Of a stretch of 64,000 bases of DNA, positions 23,089 to 30,890 are shown piece by piece. Every line of letters begins with the position of its first letter. Position 1 is the first letter of the stretch. A program made the translations under genes and the position numbers. Source of the DNA: JADJOM01 sp046327715 (GTDB lineage: Bacteria > Gemmatimonadota > Gemmatimonadetes > Gemmatimonadales > GWC2-71-9); the NCBI GenBank assembly GCA_046327715.1, contig JAXLXY010000005.1:124001-188000 (forward strand). The letters are read 5' to 3'. The notes under the pieces are model-generated. The model made no database searches and was not told the DNA's origin. It was given only the letters and a program-made list of their open reading frames with translations.

Positions 23089-25230
23089 TTGAGAATGGTT
23101 CTCATTTCTGCCGTCAGCCTGCTGGCTGTCATGTGGTCCGCCGCCGCCCCTGAAATCCCTGGGCAGGGGGACCAGGCCCCAACTGTCAGGCGGATCGCGG
23201 CCACGGCGGCCCTCGCAGCCCAGGAGTATGACATCGGGGTCGAGGGCGGCCGGGTCATCGCCGTCGCCGAGGTGGAGGAGGCGACCCTCTTCCTGACCGA
23301 GGCCCGGAGAACCGCCGGACTGCTGCCGGCCGAGGCGGCCAAGCCCGCCATCGCGGAGCTCGACCAGCTGCTGGCGATGGTGGCGCGGGTCGCGCCGCCG
23401 GAGTCGGTGACGGTGCGGGCCCGCCTGCTCGCCGAGACCCTGGCCAGTCGCTTCAACGTCAGCCTCGAGGAAGTCCCGGTCCGCGCCCCGCTGCTGAGCC
23501 GGGGCGCCGAGGTCTACCAGGCCCAGTGTTCCTCCTGCCACGGCACCGTGGGCCGGGGTGACGGACCGGCGAGTGCCGGGCTCTCCCCCGTTCCGTCGGA
23601 CCTGACCGACTTCCGCAATCTGGCCGACCGCACTCCCCTCGACTTCTACCGCCGCGTCACCATCGGCGTCGCGGGCACGGCCATGCCCGCGTTCGAGAGC
23701 CGGCTCAACGCCGAGGAGCGCTGGGCGGTGGCGCTCTACGCTTCGGCCCTCCGCCTGCCCGCCCCGCGGGGCGAGGTGCCTGCCGGGCTCCGGGAGTTCC
23801 CCACCACGGCACGAATGAACGACTCGGCGCTCGCCGCTGCCGTGGCGCCGGGCGCCGATCCGGCCTCACCCGACACCCGCACCCGGATCGCGGCGATCCG
23901 CGTGTACGGCGCCTCGAGCGAGGGCACGGAGGAGGCCGGCCCGGTCTTCTCGGCCGTCCGCCTCCAGCTGGATTCCGCGCTGGCCCAGGCCGATCGGGGC
24001 GAGGCCGAGCGGGCCAGCGCTACCGCGTTCGACGCCTACATGACGTTCGAGAAGGTGGAGCGCGGGGTCCGGGCCAAGAACGCCGACCTCGCCGACGCCC
24101 TCGAGGCGGCGTTCGCCACGATGCGGACCCGTGCGGCGGGCGGTGCCACGCTGCCGGAACTCCGTACCATCCACGCCAGCCTCCTGGGCCAGCTCGAGAA
24201 CGCGGAACGGACCATCGCCGACCGGCTCTCGCCGCTCAACCTCTTCTTCCAGTCGTTCATCCTCCTGCTGCGCGAGGGGCTCGAGGCGATCCTGGTGGTC
24301 GGCGCGCTCATGGCCTTCCTGGTCAAGACCGGCGCCCAGGAGCGGCGGCGTGACATCCACATCGGGGTCGGGGCAGCGATTGGCGCCAGCCTCCTCACCG
24401 CGGCGCTCCTGGAGACGATGTTCCAGGTGAGCCAGGCCCGGCAGGAGGCGCTCGAGGGTGGCGTGATGCTCATCGCCACTGCGATGCTCTTCTACGTGAG
24501 CTACTGGCTGCTCTCCAAGATGGAAGTGGCCAAGTGGAACCGCTTCGTGAAGGGGCGGGTGCAGGACGCCGTGTCCAGTGGGTCGGCGCTGGCGCTGGCC
24601 TCGGTGGCGTTCCTCGCGGTGTATCGCGAGGGATTCGAGACGGTGCTCTTCTACAAGGCGCTGTTCCTGGCCGGGGCGGGGTCCGTCTTCCCGGTGCTGG
24701 CGGGGATGCTGCTCGGTGGCATCGCGCTGGCGCTGGTCTATTACGCCATCAACCGCTGGGGGGTGCGGATCCCGCTCCGGCCGTTCTTCGCGTTCACCAG
24801 CGCGTTCCTCTACTACATGGCCTTCGTGTTCGCGGGCAAGGGCATCGCCGAGCTGCAGGAAGGCGGGGTGATCGGGACGACCGTGCTCGAGTGGGCGCCG
24901 CGCTTCCCGGCCCTCGGCGTGTATCCCACGCTCGAGTCGCTGGCGCTCCAGGGACTGCTCCTGCTCCTGCTGGCGGCCGGGCTGGCGTGGACCTTCGTGC
25001 TGGAACCGCGGCGCCTCCGCCTCACCGGTCACCTGGTGCCGGAGCCCGCCGTCCCCGCTCCGGGTCCGGTGGCGCCCACCGAGGGGCCGATCCCGGCCGA
25101 GCGGGCGCTCAAGCTGGAAGGGGACATGCTGCGGTCCCTGGAGCGGATGGATGCCGACCTCGCCGAACTCCGGTCGGAGGTCGAACGCCTGCGGGGCCTG
25201 CTGGTCCGCTCAGCGCGGCGCGTCGAGTAG
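23089..25230 (+). CDS. Cytochrome c/FTR1 family iron permease
   Basis: A 713-aa fusion. After a signal-like N-terminus, a c-type cytochrome domain has CSSCH (Cys147, Cys150, His151) and a probable axial Met199 (GTAMPAFES). A helical linker leads into an FTR1/EfeU permease domain with seven or so membrane helices and the two iron-binding REGxE motifs, REGLE (395-399) and REGFE (513-517). The tail has a coiled coil (about 680-710). It would oxidise or pass electrons from Fe2+ at the outer face and import iron. The start may be TTG 23089 (used here) or ATG 23095; both fall in the Fur-like box. A strong hairpin follows the gene. Confidence 0.93.
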   Translation: MRMVLISAVSLLAVMWSAAAPEIPGQGDQAPTVRRIAATAALAAQEYDIGVEGGRVIAVAEVEEATLFLTEARRTAGLLPAEAAKPAIAELDQLLAMVARVAPPESVTVRARLLAETLASRFNVSLEEVPVRAPLLSRGAEVYQAQCSSCHGTVGRGDGPASAGLSPVPSDLTDFRNLADRTPLDFYRRVTIGVAGTAMPAFESRLNAEERWAVALYASALRLPAPRGEVPAGLREFPTTARMNDSALAAAVAPGADPASPDTRTRIAAIRVYGASSEGTEEAGPVFSAVRLQLDSALAQADRGEAERASATAFDAYMTFEKVERGVRAKNADLADALEAAFATMRTRAAGGATLPELRTIHASLLGQLENAERTIADRLSPLNLFFQSFILLLREGLEAILVVGALMAFLVKTGAQERRRDIHIGVGAAIGASLLTAALLETMFQVSQARQEALEGGVMLIATAMLFYVSYWLLSKMEVAKWNRFVKGRVQDAVSSGSALALASVAFLAVYREGFETVLFYKALFLAGAGSVFPVLAGMLLGGIALALVYYAINRWGVRIPLRPFFAFTSAFLYYMAFVFAGKGIAELQEGGVIGTTVLEWAPRFPALGVYPTLESLALQGLLLLLLAAGLAWTFVLEPRRLRLTGHLVPEPAVPAPGPVAPTEGPIPAERALKLEGDMLRSLERMDADLAELRSEVERLRGLLVRSARRVE
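23090..23104 (+). promoter_or_regulatory. Fur-like iron box overlapping the start codon
   Basis: TGAGAATGGTTCTCA is a perfect 6-3-6 palindrome and matches the 7-1-7 Fur consensus (TGATAATNATTATCA) at 11 of 14 arm positions. The TGAGAAT...TTCTCA form is common among bacterial Fur sites. It lies over the TTG/ATG start region of an FTR1-type iron transporter, where bound Fur-Fe would block transcription when iron is plentiful. Confidence 0.7.
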
Positions 25231-25253
25231 CGGCCCGGGCAGGGGAACAAACA

Positions 25254-25281
25254 CAAACGCCTGCCGCGAGGCAGGCGTTTG
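25254..25281 (+). terminator. Terminator hairpin after the iron permease gene
   Basis: CAAACGCCTGCC and GGCAGGCGTTTG make a perfect 12-bp stem with a GCGA loop, 24 bases after the stop. The 3' arm ends in GTTTG rather than a long U-tract, but A-rich and T-rich ends make it a plausible terminator in either direction. Confidence 0.7.
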
Positions 25282-25290
25282 CGTTAGAGG

Positions 25291-25362
25291 GTGGCAGGTC
25301 GCCCCCTGAGTTGTGGACGGAGACGAACGGAATGTTCGCTCCACTCTTCTTCGACCTGCCAC
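25291..25362. repeat. Covarying hairpin element, copy 1
   Basis: A 72-bp element bounded by a perfect 11-bp inverted repeat (GTGGCAGGTCG at 25291-25301, CGACCTGCCAC at 25352-25362). The interior shares CCCCCTGAGTT, CGAACGGA, ATGTTCGCTCC and ACTCTTCTT with copy 2. Inside, CGAAC/GTTCG (25324-25328, 25334-25338) can form a small hairpin extended by GGAG/CTCC. It may be a structured RNA, a protein-binding DNA hairpin or a miniature mobile element. No gene is seen in it. Confidence 0.7.
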
Positions 25363-25401
25363 TTGCCTGCACCGTCGCGGCGGGCCCGGTGCGTCGGGGA
25401 G

Positions 25402-25474
25402 GTGATAGGCCGCCCCCTGAGTTTGTTCGGAAACGAACGGAGATGTCCGCTCCCACTCTTCTTCGGCCTATCAC
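25402..25474. repeat. Covarying hairpin element, copy 2
   Basis: A 73-bp relative of copy 1, 39 bases downstream. Its perfect 11-bp terminal inverted repeat is GTGATAGGCCG / CGGCCTATCAC. It differs from copy 1 at three stem positions, each matched by the compensating change in the other arm. The loop keeps the shared blocks, with a possible GTTCG-GAAA-CGAAC tetraloop hairpin at 25425-25438. Confidence 0.7.
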
Positions 25475-25596
25475 TTTCTCGTTGGCGCTTGGCGCCGACG
25501 CCTACCCATTTAGCATGACATGTGCCAAATATCACAAAATTCGTATCGTATTGCTTTACAACGAGTTGGAAGCAACTACCACGGATCAAATGGCGG
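25475..25596. other. AT-richer non-coding stretch
   Basis: From about 25505 to 25600 the sequence is clearly richer in A and T than the rest of the window. It has no gene-like frame with a start and ribosome site, and no promoter I would defend. It joins the hairpin elements to the lgt terminator and could hold a small RNA or be foreign DNA. Confidence 0.4.
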
Positions 25597-25631
25597 AAAA
25601 AAGTGCCGGAACTGGAAGAAAGTTCCGGCAC
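25597..25631 (-). terminator. Intrinsic terminator of the lgt operon
   Basis: On the minus strand GTGCCGGAACT, a 7-nt loop and AGTTCCGGCAC form a perfect 11-bp stem followed directly by six T residues. It begins about 30 bases after the lgt stop and ends the long housekeeping run. Confidence 0.92.
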
Positions 25632-25659
25632 AAATTTCCTAGCATGGCAGTTCCTGCCG

Positions 25660-26487
25660 CTATGTCGCCGACTGCTTCAGATACGGCCCGGGCGAGAGAT
25701 CGTCGTCGGTACGGAACGTGGCCAGGATCAGCGCGCCGCCCACGCAGAGCACGATGCTCACCAGCTGGGCAATGGTCAGTGGTCCGAAGAACCGATCGTC
25801 CTTGGCGCGGAAGATCTCGATGATGAACCGCTCGAGCCCGGCGCAGACGAGGTACACGCCGAAGATCCACCCGATCGGGCGCGCCCGGAGCCGGAGCCGC
25901 CAGAGGACGGCGAAGGCGAGCAGCATCAGGACGACTTCATAGAGCTGGGTGGGGTGCACGGCCAGGACCGCGCCCGGGTCGGTGCCGGGCGGCAGGGTGA
26001 GCCCGAATTGCTCCTGCAGGTTCTGCGCGGTGGAGGGCGGCAGGCCCTGCGGGAACTTGACGCCCCAGGGCAGGTCGGTGGGGCGGCCGTAGTCATCGTT
26101 GACGATGAAGCAGCCGATCCGGCCCAGGGCATAGGCCGCGGCGAGGGCGGGGGCGCACAGGTGGAAGGTCCACCGGATGGGCACCTTGAGGCGCCAGCCG
26201 TTCAGCATCACCGCCAGGAAGCCCCCGACGAAGCCGCCGTACCAGACCAGCCCGCCACGGGAAAAGAGGCTGCCGCCGTTCAGCACCCAGTACCAGAGCT
26301 TGGCGCCGACGATGCCGCCGACGACCGCGGCGACCGTGATGTCGGAGGCGTACTCCTCGTAGAGGCCGCGGCGCCGCAGTTCGAGCGCGATCAGCCAGCC
26401 GCCGACCAGGAAGCCGACCATCATCATGATTCCGTAGCCGGTGAGCTCGACGGGTCCGAGCTTGATGATGAAGGGATAGATGTTCAT
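25660..26487 (-). CDS. lgt: Prolipoprotein diacylglyceryl transferase
   Basis: Lgt (275 aa) attaches diacylglycerol from phosphatidylglycerol to the lipobox Cys of prolipoproteins in the inner membrane. The hydrophobic segments fit its seven-helix topology. Conserved parts are YGIMMMVGFLVGGW, GGLVWYGGFVGG, the Lgt signature GRIGCFIVNDDYGRP, and HPTQLYE near the C-terminus. Arg in GLERFIIEIFR is also typical. Its ATG overlaps the tsaD stop (ATGA). It is the last gene before an intrinsic terminator. Several lipoproteins encoded nearby are likely clients. Confidence 0.97.
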   Translation of the reverse strand: MNIYPFIIKLGPVELTGYGIMMMVGFLVGGWLIALELRRRGLYEEYASDITVAAVVGGIVGAKLWYWVLNGGSLFSRGGLVWYGGFVGGFLAVMLNGWRLKVPIRWTFHLCAPALAAAYALGRIGCFIVNDDYGRPTDLPWGVKFPQGLPPSTAQNLQEQFGLTLPPGTDPGAVLAVHPTQLYEVVLMLLAFAVLWRLRLRARPIGWIFGVYLVCAGLERFIIEIFRAKDDRFFGPLTIAQLVSIVLCVGGALILATFRTDDDLSPGPYLKQSAT

Positions 26488-27554
26488 CGAGGGCTGCCCA
26501 GCGGTTCGGGGGAGGTGAGGAGGCCCGGGAAGGGGAGGTCGGCCCGGGCCTCGAGGGTCGCGTCGTGGTGTTCACCCTGGCTGAGACGCCGCCAGCCCGC
26601 GGCGCCGATCATCGCGGCGTTGTCGGTGTTGAGCCGGTGGGAGGCGGTGACCACGTCCGCGATCCCCGCCAGGCGGGCGGTGGCGGCCGTGCGCAGGGCG
26701 GCATTGCACGCCACGCCGCCGCCGAGCACCAGGGTGGGAAGGGCGAGCTGCTCCACCAGCACCGCGGCCTTTTCCACCAGCACGGCGATCAGGGCGTCCT
26801 GGAACCCACGCGCCAGGTCGGCGCGGTTGGCGTCGAGGTCGGGGCTGGCCTGGACCGCGCGGAGCACCGCCGTCTTGAGCCCGCTGAAGGAGAAGGTGTA
26901 CCGATCGGGCCCCTCGTCGCCCACCGTGTCGAGCATGGGGCGCGGGAAGCGGAACCGGCCCGGTCGGCCGGTGGCGGCGAGGCGTTCGATGGCGGGGCCG
27001 CCGGGGTAGCCCAGGCCCAGCAGCGTGCCGACCTTGTCGAAGGCCTCACCCGCGGCATCGTCCCGCGTGGTGCCGTGGAGCCGGTACCGGCCCCACTGCT
27101 GCACCTCGAGCAGCAGGGTGTGCCCCCCGCTCACCAGCAGGGCCGCGAATGGCGGCGCCAGGCCGGGCTGCTCGAGCGTGGGGGCGAACAGGTGTCCCTC
27201 GAGGTGATGCACACCGAGCAGTGGCACGCCGAGCCGCCGCGCCAGGGTCTTGCCGTACATCACGCCCACCAGCAGCGCGCCGACCAGACCGGGCCCCGCC
27301 GTCACGGCGATGCCATCCACTTCTGCCAGGGTGACGCCGGCCTCGGCCAGCGCCTGGTCCACGACGGGGCCGATCGTGGTCAGGTGCGCGCGGCTGGCGA
27401 GCTCCGGCACCACGCCACCGAAGATCCGATGAATGTCCTGCGAGAGGATGACGCAGCTCGCCAGGGTGGGACCGGCGGTCCCGCGCCGGAGGATCGCCGC
27501 GGAGGTCTCGTCGCAGGAGGTCTCGATGGCGAGGAGCGTCCCCGGGGTGGTCAC
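26484..27554 (-). CDS. tsaD: tRNA N6-adenosine threonylcarbamoyltransferase TsaD
   Basis: TsaD (356 aa) transfers the threonylcarbamoyl group to A37 of tRNAs that read ANN codons, together with TsaB/TsaE. The ASKHA fold is evident: AIETSCDETSAAIL at the N-terminus, FGGVVPELASRAH, the metal-binding HLEGH (HxxxH), LLVSGGHT, DKVGTLLGLGYPGGP and LVLGGGVACN. It lies between lgt and the TlpA-like gene, overlapping each by 4 bases. The likely start is GTG at 27554, which overlaps the previous stop. Length is normal. Confidence 0.96.
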   Translation of the reverse strand: MTTPGTLLAIETSCDETSAAILRRGTAGPTLASCVILSQDIHRIFGGVVPELASRAHLTTIGPVVDQALAEAGVTLAEVDGIAVTAGPGLVGALLVGVMYGKTLARRLGVPLLGVHHLEGHLFAPTLEQPGLAPPFAALLVSGGHTLLLEVQQWGRYRLHGTTRDDAAGEAFDKVGTLLGLGYPGGPAIERLAATGRPGRFRFPRPMLDTVGDEGPDRYTFSFSGLKTAVLRAVQASPDLDANRADLARGFQDALIAVLVEKAAVLVEQLALPTLVLGGGVACNAALRTAATARLAGIADVVTASHRLNTDNAAMIGAAGWRRLSQGEHHDATLEARADLPFPGLLTSPEPLGSPR

Positions 27555-28144
27555 CGGGCGGCGGGGAGGGTGTCGGCGGCCGGGGTGTCGCCGGGGGGGC
27601 CGGCCAGGGCCGCGGTGTCCCCGAGCAGGCGGCGGATCAGCGCGCGATTGACCGGCGACACCCAGTCGTGGGCCCCGATCACCCGCTTCATGATGACGCC
27701 GTTGCTGTCGAGCAGGAAGCTCTCCGGGACGCCGGTGGTCTGGTAGGTCTGCTGGATGGCGCCGGTCTGGTCATGCAGGATGTCGAAGGTGAGGCCGAGG
27801 TCGCGGGCGAACTCCCGCACCACCTGGGGGCCTTCCTGGTCGATGCTCACGGCGGCGATCCGGAACCCGCGCGGCGAGAGCGAATCGTACAGCTGCTGCA
27901 TCGCGGGCATCTCCTGGCGGCAGGGGCCGCACCAGGTGGCCCAGATGTTCACCAGCGTCACGTGGCCCCGGTAGGCCCGCCGCAGCTCGACGCTGTCGCC
28001 GGTGGCGAGGTCCACCACGCGGAAGTCCGGTGCCTTCGCGCCGACCGCCACCGGCTGCACCTCCGGTCCGTACCAGACCAGCAGCGCGCTGCCGATCACC
28101 AGCCCGCCGATCACCGCGAGCACCAGTACCCACTGCTTGGACAT
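27551..28144 (-). CDS. TlpA/ResA-like thiol-disulfide oxidoreductase
   Basis: A 197-aa membrane-anchored thioredoxin-fold protein. An N-terminal helix (about residues 5-25) places the rest in the periplasm. The mature domain begins VGAKAPDFRVVDL and has the redox site WCGPC (Cys72, Cys75), with the cis-Pro in TTGVPESFLL. Relatives reduce apocytochrome c or copper-site cysteines during respiratory complex assembly. The C-terminal 25 residues are Pro/Ala-rich and probably disordered. Its stop overlaps tsaD, and rpe ends 3 bases before its start. Confidence 0.92.
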   Translation of the reverse strand: MSKQWVLVLAVIGGLVIGSALLVWYGPEVQPVAVGAKAPDFRVVDLATGDSVELRRAYRGHVTLVNIWATWCGPCRQEMPAMQQLYDSLSPRGFRIAAVSIDQEGPQVVREFARDLGLTFDILHDQTGAIQQTYQTTGVPESFLLDSNGVIMKRVIGAHDWVSPVNRALIRRLLGDTAALAGPPGDTPAADTLPAAR

Positions 28145-28147
28145 CGA

Positions 28148-28813
28148 CTAGGCCCTCTCGGTGCAGCGGCGCCGCAGCGCGGTGATGGCCGCGCCGATGT
28201 CCGGCTGGCCGAAGACGGCCGTGCCCGCGACGAACGTGTCGGCGCCCGCGCGCCACGCCGGCTCGATGGTCTCCACGGTGATGCCCCCGTCGACCTCGAG
28301 CACGGCCCGGGAGCCGCCGCGGTCGAGCAGGGCGCGGGCCCGGCGGATCTTGTCGGTGGCCCCAGGGAGGTACGACTGCCCCCCGTAGCCGGGATTCACG
28401 CTCATGATCAGGAGGAGGTCAAGGTCGGGCACGACCTCCTCCACCAGGGCGAGCGGGCTCGAAGGGTTGAGCGAGAGCCCGGCCAGCATGCCGCGTTCGC
28501 GGATGGCGGTCAGGTGCCGCTGGACGTGCACCGTCGCCTCGGGGTGGAAGGTGAACACGTTCACGCCGAGGTCGGCGTACTCGGTGATGTACCGCTCCGG
28601 TTCCACCACCATGAGGTGCACATCGAGCGGCGCGTCGGTGAAGCGCCGCAGGGCACGGATGAGGGGAGCGCCGAAGGTCAGGTTCGGCACGAAGCGGCCG
28701 TCCATCACGTCGACATGCAACCACTCGGCACCCGCGGCGAGGGCCGCCTCGACCTGCTCCCGCAGGCGGCCGAGGTCGGAGGAGAGGAGGCTCGGGGCAA
28801 TCCGGACGCTCAT
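28148..28813 (-). CDS. rpe: Ribulose-phosphate 3-epimerase
   Basis: Rpe (221 aa) interconverts ribulose-5-phosphate and xylulose-5-phosphate in the pentose phosphate pathway. The TIM barrel starts IAPSLLSSDLGRL. The metal-binding residues lie in HVDVMDGRFVPNLTFG (His and Asp), DVHLMV and EVDGGI. The phosphate-binding loop is near FVAGTAVFG, and the flexible loop has VNPGYGGQSYLP. The start overlaps the PASTA gene stop (TGATG). Confidence 0.97.
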   Translation of the reverse strand: MSVRIAPSLLSSDLGRLREQVEAALAAGAEWLHVDVMDGRFVPNLTFGAPLIRALRRFTDAPLDVHLMVVEPERYITEYADLGVNVFTFHPEATVHVQRHLTAIRERGMLAGLSLNPSSPLALVEEVVPDLDLLLIMSVNPGYGGQSYLPGATDKIRRARALLDRGGSRAVLEVDGGITVETIEPAWRAGADTFVAGTAVFGQPDIGAAITALRRRCTERA

Positions 28814-29586
28814 CAGGGTCCCTTCCTGGTCACGATCAGTTCCATTACGCCGCCACGTGGACTCCGGGTGCCGCCGGGGGGCCGCTGGTCCACCACCACA
28901 CCCTCCGGCTGGCCCGGCGTGATCCGGTAGCCGACCCGCCCCACCACCAGTCCGGCCCCGGTGATCCGGTCGCGCGCGTCGGCGAGGGCCAGCCCCACCA
29001 CGCCGGGGACGGTAAGCTCGGCCGGGCCGGAGCTGATCACAAGGTCGACGGGTGTCCGGGCCGGACGCCCGACACCCGCGGCCGGCCGCGACTGGACCAC
29101 CATGCCGGCCTCGCCCGCGGCGGGCAGCGTGTCCACCGTGCCGACCGTGAAGCCGGCCGCCTTGAGCACCCGCTCCGCCAGCAGGCGCGGGAAGCCTGCG
29201 ACATCCGGCACGGGGACGTCAGGCGGTCCTTCGCTGAGGGTCAATGACACCGGCGCGTTCGGCGGCAGGACCACGCCCGGCGGCGGGTCCTGCCAGATCA
29301 CCGCGCCGCGGGGAGCGGAGGGATCGGTCTGCTGGTCCTCGATCCGGGGCCGGAAGCCCTGCTTCTCCAGGGTGGCCCGGGCCTCGGTGACGCCCACATC
29401 CATGACCGAGGGGACGGCGTGTTCCCGCGAGAGCAGCGGCGCGGGGAACAGGGTGAACATCGTCACGAGGTAGCCGAGCAGGAACGCGGCGATGACCACC
29501 AGCACCTGTCGCCGCAGCCGCTGGCCGGCAATGGTCTGGAAGTATCCCCTGGCGGGCTGCGCCCCGGACGGCCGGCGGAACTGCAT
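28813..29586 (-). CDS. Membrane-anchored PASTA domain protein without kinase
   Basis: A 257-aa protein with a cytoplasmic N-terminus of about 27 residues, one membrane helix (VLVVIAAFLLGYLVTMFTLF) and three periplasmic PASTA repeats. The repeats open at VPSVMDVGVTEARATLEKQG, VPDVAGFPRLLAERVLKAAG and VPGVVGLALADARDRITGAG. PASTA domains bind muropeptides or lipid II and usually sit on PBP2x or Ser/Thr kinases. Here neither catalytic domain is fused. It lies between rsmB and rpe with 1-base overlaps on both sides. In some genomes a PASTA or kinase gene neighbours rsmB and rpe, so this could be a relic or stand-alone sensor. Confidence 0.9.
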   Translation of the reverse strand: MQFRRPSGAQPARGYFQTIAGQRLRRQVLVVIAAFLLGYLVTMFTLFPAPLLSREHAVPSVMDVGVTEARATLEKQGFRPRIEDQQTDPSAPRGAVIWQDPPPGVVLPPNAPVSLTLSEGPPDVPVPDVAGFPRLLAERVLKAAGFTVGTVDTLPAAGEAGMVVQSRPAAGVGRPARTPVDLVISSGPAELTVPGVVGLALADARDRITGAGLVVGRVGYRITPGQPEGVVVDQRPPGGTRSPRGGVMELIVTRKGP

Positions 29587-30890
29587 CAGGGCTGCTTCCG
29601 CAGGCGGGCCGCGAAGGCGCCGTCGGTGCCGTGCCGCTGGGGCAGCAGTTGCAGGTCACCGGCCGGGGTCAGGAGTCCCTCCGGCATGGGGGCCGGGTCG
29701 CGGCGGAAGTCGGGATGGCGGTTCAGGAACCGGTGCACCTGCTCCTCGTTTTCCTCGGGTTCGAGCGAACACGAGGCGTAAACTAACCACCCGCCGGGCC
29801 GGACGACGCCGGCCACCGACGCGAGCAGCCGTTCCTGCTCCGTGGCCAGTCGCTCGAGGGCGTCCGGCCCCACGCGCCAGCGGGCGTCGGGGTGCCGCGC
29901 CAGGGTGCCGGTGCCCAGGCAGGGCGCATCGAGGAGCACGAGGTCCACGGGGCGGCAGGGCGGCGCCACCGCGGACGCCACCACCACGAACTCCCGGCCG
30001 CTCCCCGCCCGGGCCAGGTTCTCCGCCAGGCGGCGGGCTCGATCGGGCCGCAGCTCCGCCGCCAGCACCGGCCCCGCGCGGTGGCCCACGCCGATCGTCT
30101 TGCCCCCCGGCGCGGCGCAGGCGTCGTACACCGTGGCGCCAGGGGGGCAGGCGGCGAACCGGGCCACGAGCGCCTGGGCCGCATCCTGCACCAGGAAGCG
30201 GCCCTCGGCGTACCCCGGCAGCTCGGCCGGGCGCACCCCTTCCACCACCAGCCCGGCATCATACGGCGCGCGGCGCGCGCCGACCCCCCCCGACCAGAGG
30301 GCCTGTTGCAGGTCCTCCAGCGAACCCCGCGCCGGCTGCAGCGTGAGGGGCGGGCGCTGGTTGTCCCACGCGAGCAGGGCGGCGGTCGCGTCGGGGCCGA
30401 ACCGGGCCAGCCACCGGCGCACCAGCCAGATGGGGTGGGAGTGCAGGCTGGCCAGGCGGGCGGCGGGGTCGGTCTCCTCGGCGGGGGGCGCGGCGCGCCC
30501 GCCCACCCCTCGGAGGATGGCGTTGGCGAACTTCGCGGCCTTCTCTCCCAGGACCGCGCGGGCCAGGTCCACGGTGGTGGAGACGGCCGCATGGAGCGGT
30601 ACGCGGTCCAGGGCGGTGAGCTGGTAGGCGCCTAGGCGGAGGACATCCCGCAGGTCACCGGGGACGGAGGCCCAGCCGCGGTGCACCAGGGGCTGGAGCC
30701 TGGCATCGAGGTCAGTGCGCCGCCGGAGGACTCCCGCGGCGAGTTCGTGGGCCAGGCGGCGATCGGCGTCGCCGAGCGGGGCCAGGCCCCGGTCGAGCGC
30801 CTGGTCGAATGGAACGCCCTCGTCTACCGCGCGGAGGATGGTCCAGGCGGCCCGCCGGGCCGGCAGGCCGGCGGGAGTCCGTCGGGTCAC
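29586..30890 (-). CDS. rsmB: 16S rRNA (cytosine(967)-C(5))-methyltransferase RsmB
   Basis: A 434-aa protein with an N-terminal NusB-like RNA-binding domain (about 12-130, with RRTDLDARLQPLV and LRLGAYQLTALDRVP) and a Fmu/NOL1-type methyltransferase domain. The SAM site is DACAAPGGKT. The catalytic cysteines are in LDAPCLGTGTL (ending motif IV) and YASCSLEPEEN (motif VI). RsmB makes m5C967 in 16S rRNA. The start is GTG at 30890, overlapping the thiG stop (GTGA), and it gives the typical N-terminus. Confidence 0.95.
   Translation of the reverse strand: MTRRTPAGLPARRAAWTILRAVDEGVPFDQALDRGLAPLGDADRRLAHELAAGVLRRRTDLDARLQPLVHRGWASVPGDLRDVLRLGAYQLTALDRVPLHAAVSTTVDLARAVLGEKAAKFANAILRGVGGRAAPPAEETDPAARLASLHSHPIWLVRRWLARFGPDATAALLAWDNQRPPLTLQPARGSLEDLQQALWSGGVGARRAPYDAGLVVEGVRPAELPGYAEGRFLVQDAAQALVARFAACPPGATVYDACAAPGGKTIGVGHRAGPVLAAELRPDRARRLAENLARAGSGREFVVVASAVAPPCRPVDLVLLDAPCLGTGTLARHPDARWRVGPDALERLATEQERLLASVAGVVRPGGWLVYASCSLEPEENEEQVHRFLNRHPDFRRDPAPMPEGLLTPAGDLQLLPQRHGTDGAFAARLRKQP

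Noticed and set aside
25291..25474. attC (integron) sites
   Set aside because: The inverted repeats lack the R'' and R' core GTTRRRY/RYYYAAC ends, and no gene cassettes or integrase are nearby.
25291..25474. Hammerhead or twister ribozymes
   Set aside because: CTGAG and GGA-A motifs gave a faint resemblance, but the CUGAUGA/GAAA hammerhead core and the twister consensus are absent.
25109..25474. Small antisense proteins in the hairpin island
   Set aside because: The two elements code different peptides in different frames, and no start or ribosome site is convincing. Stem covariation argues for nucleic-acid function.
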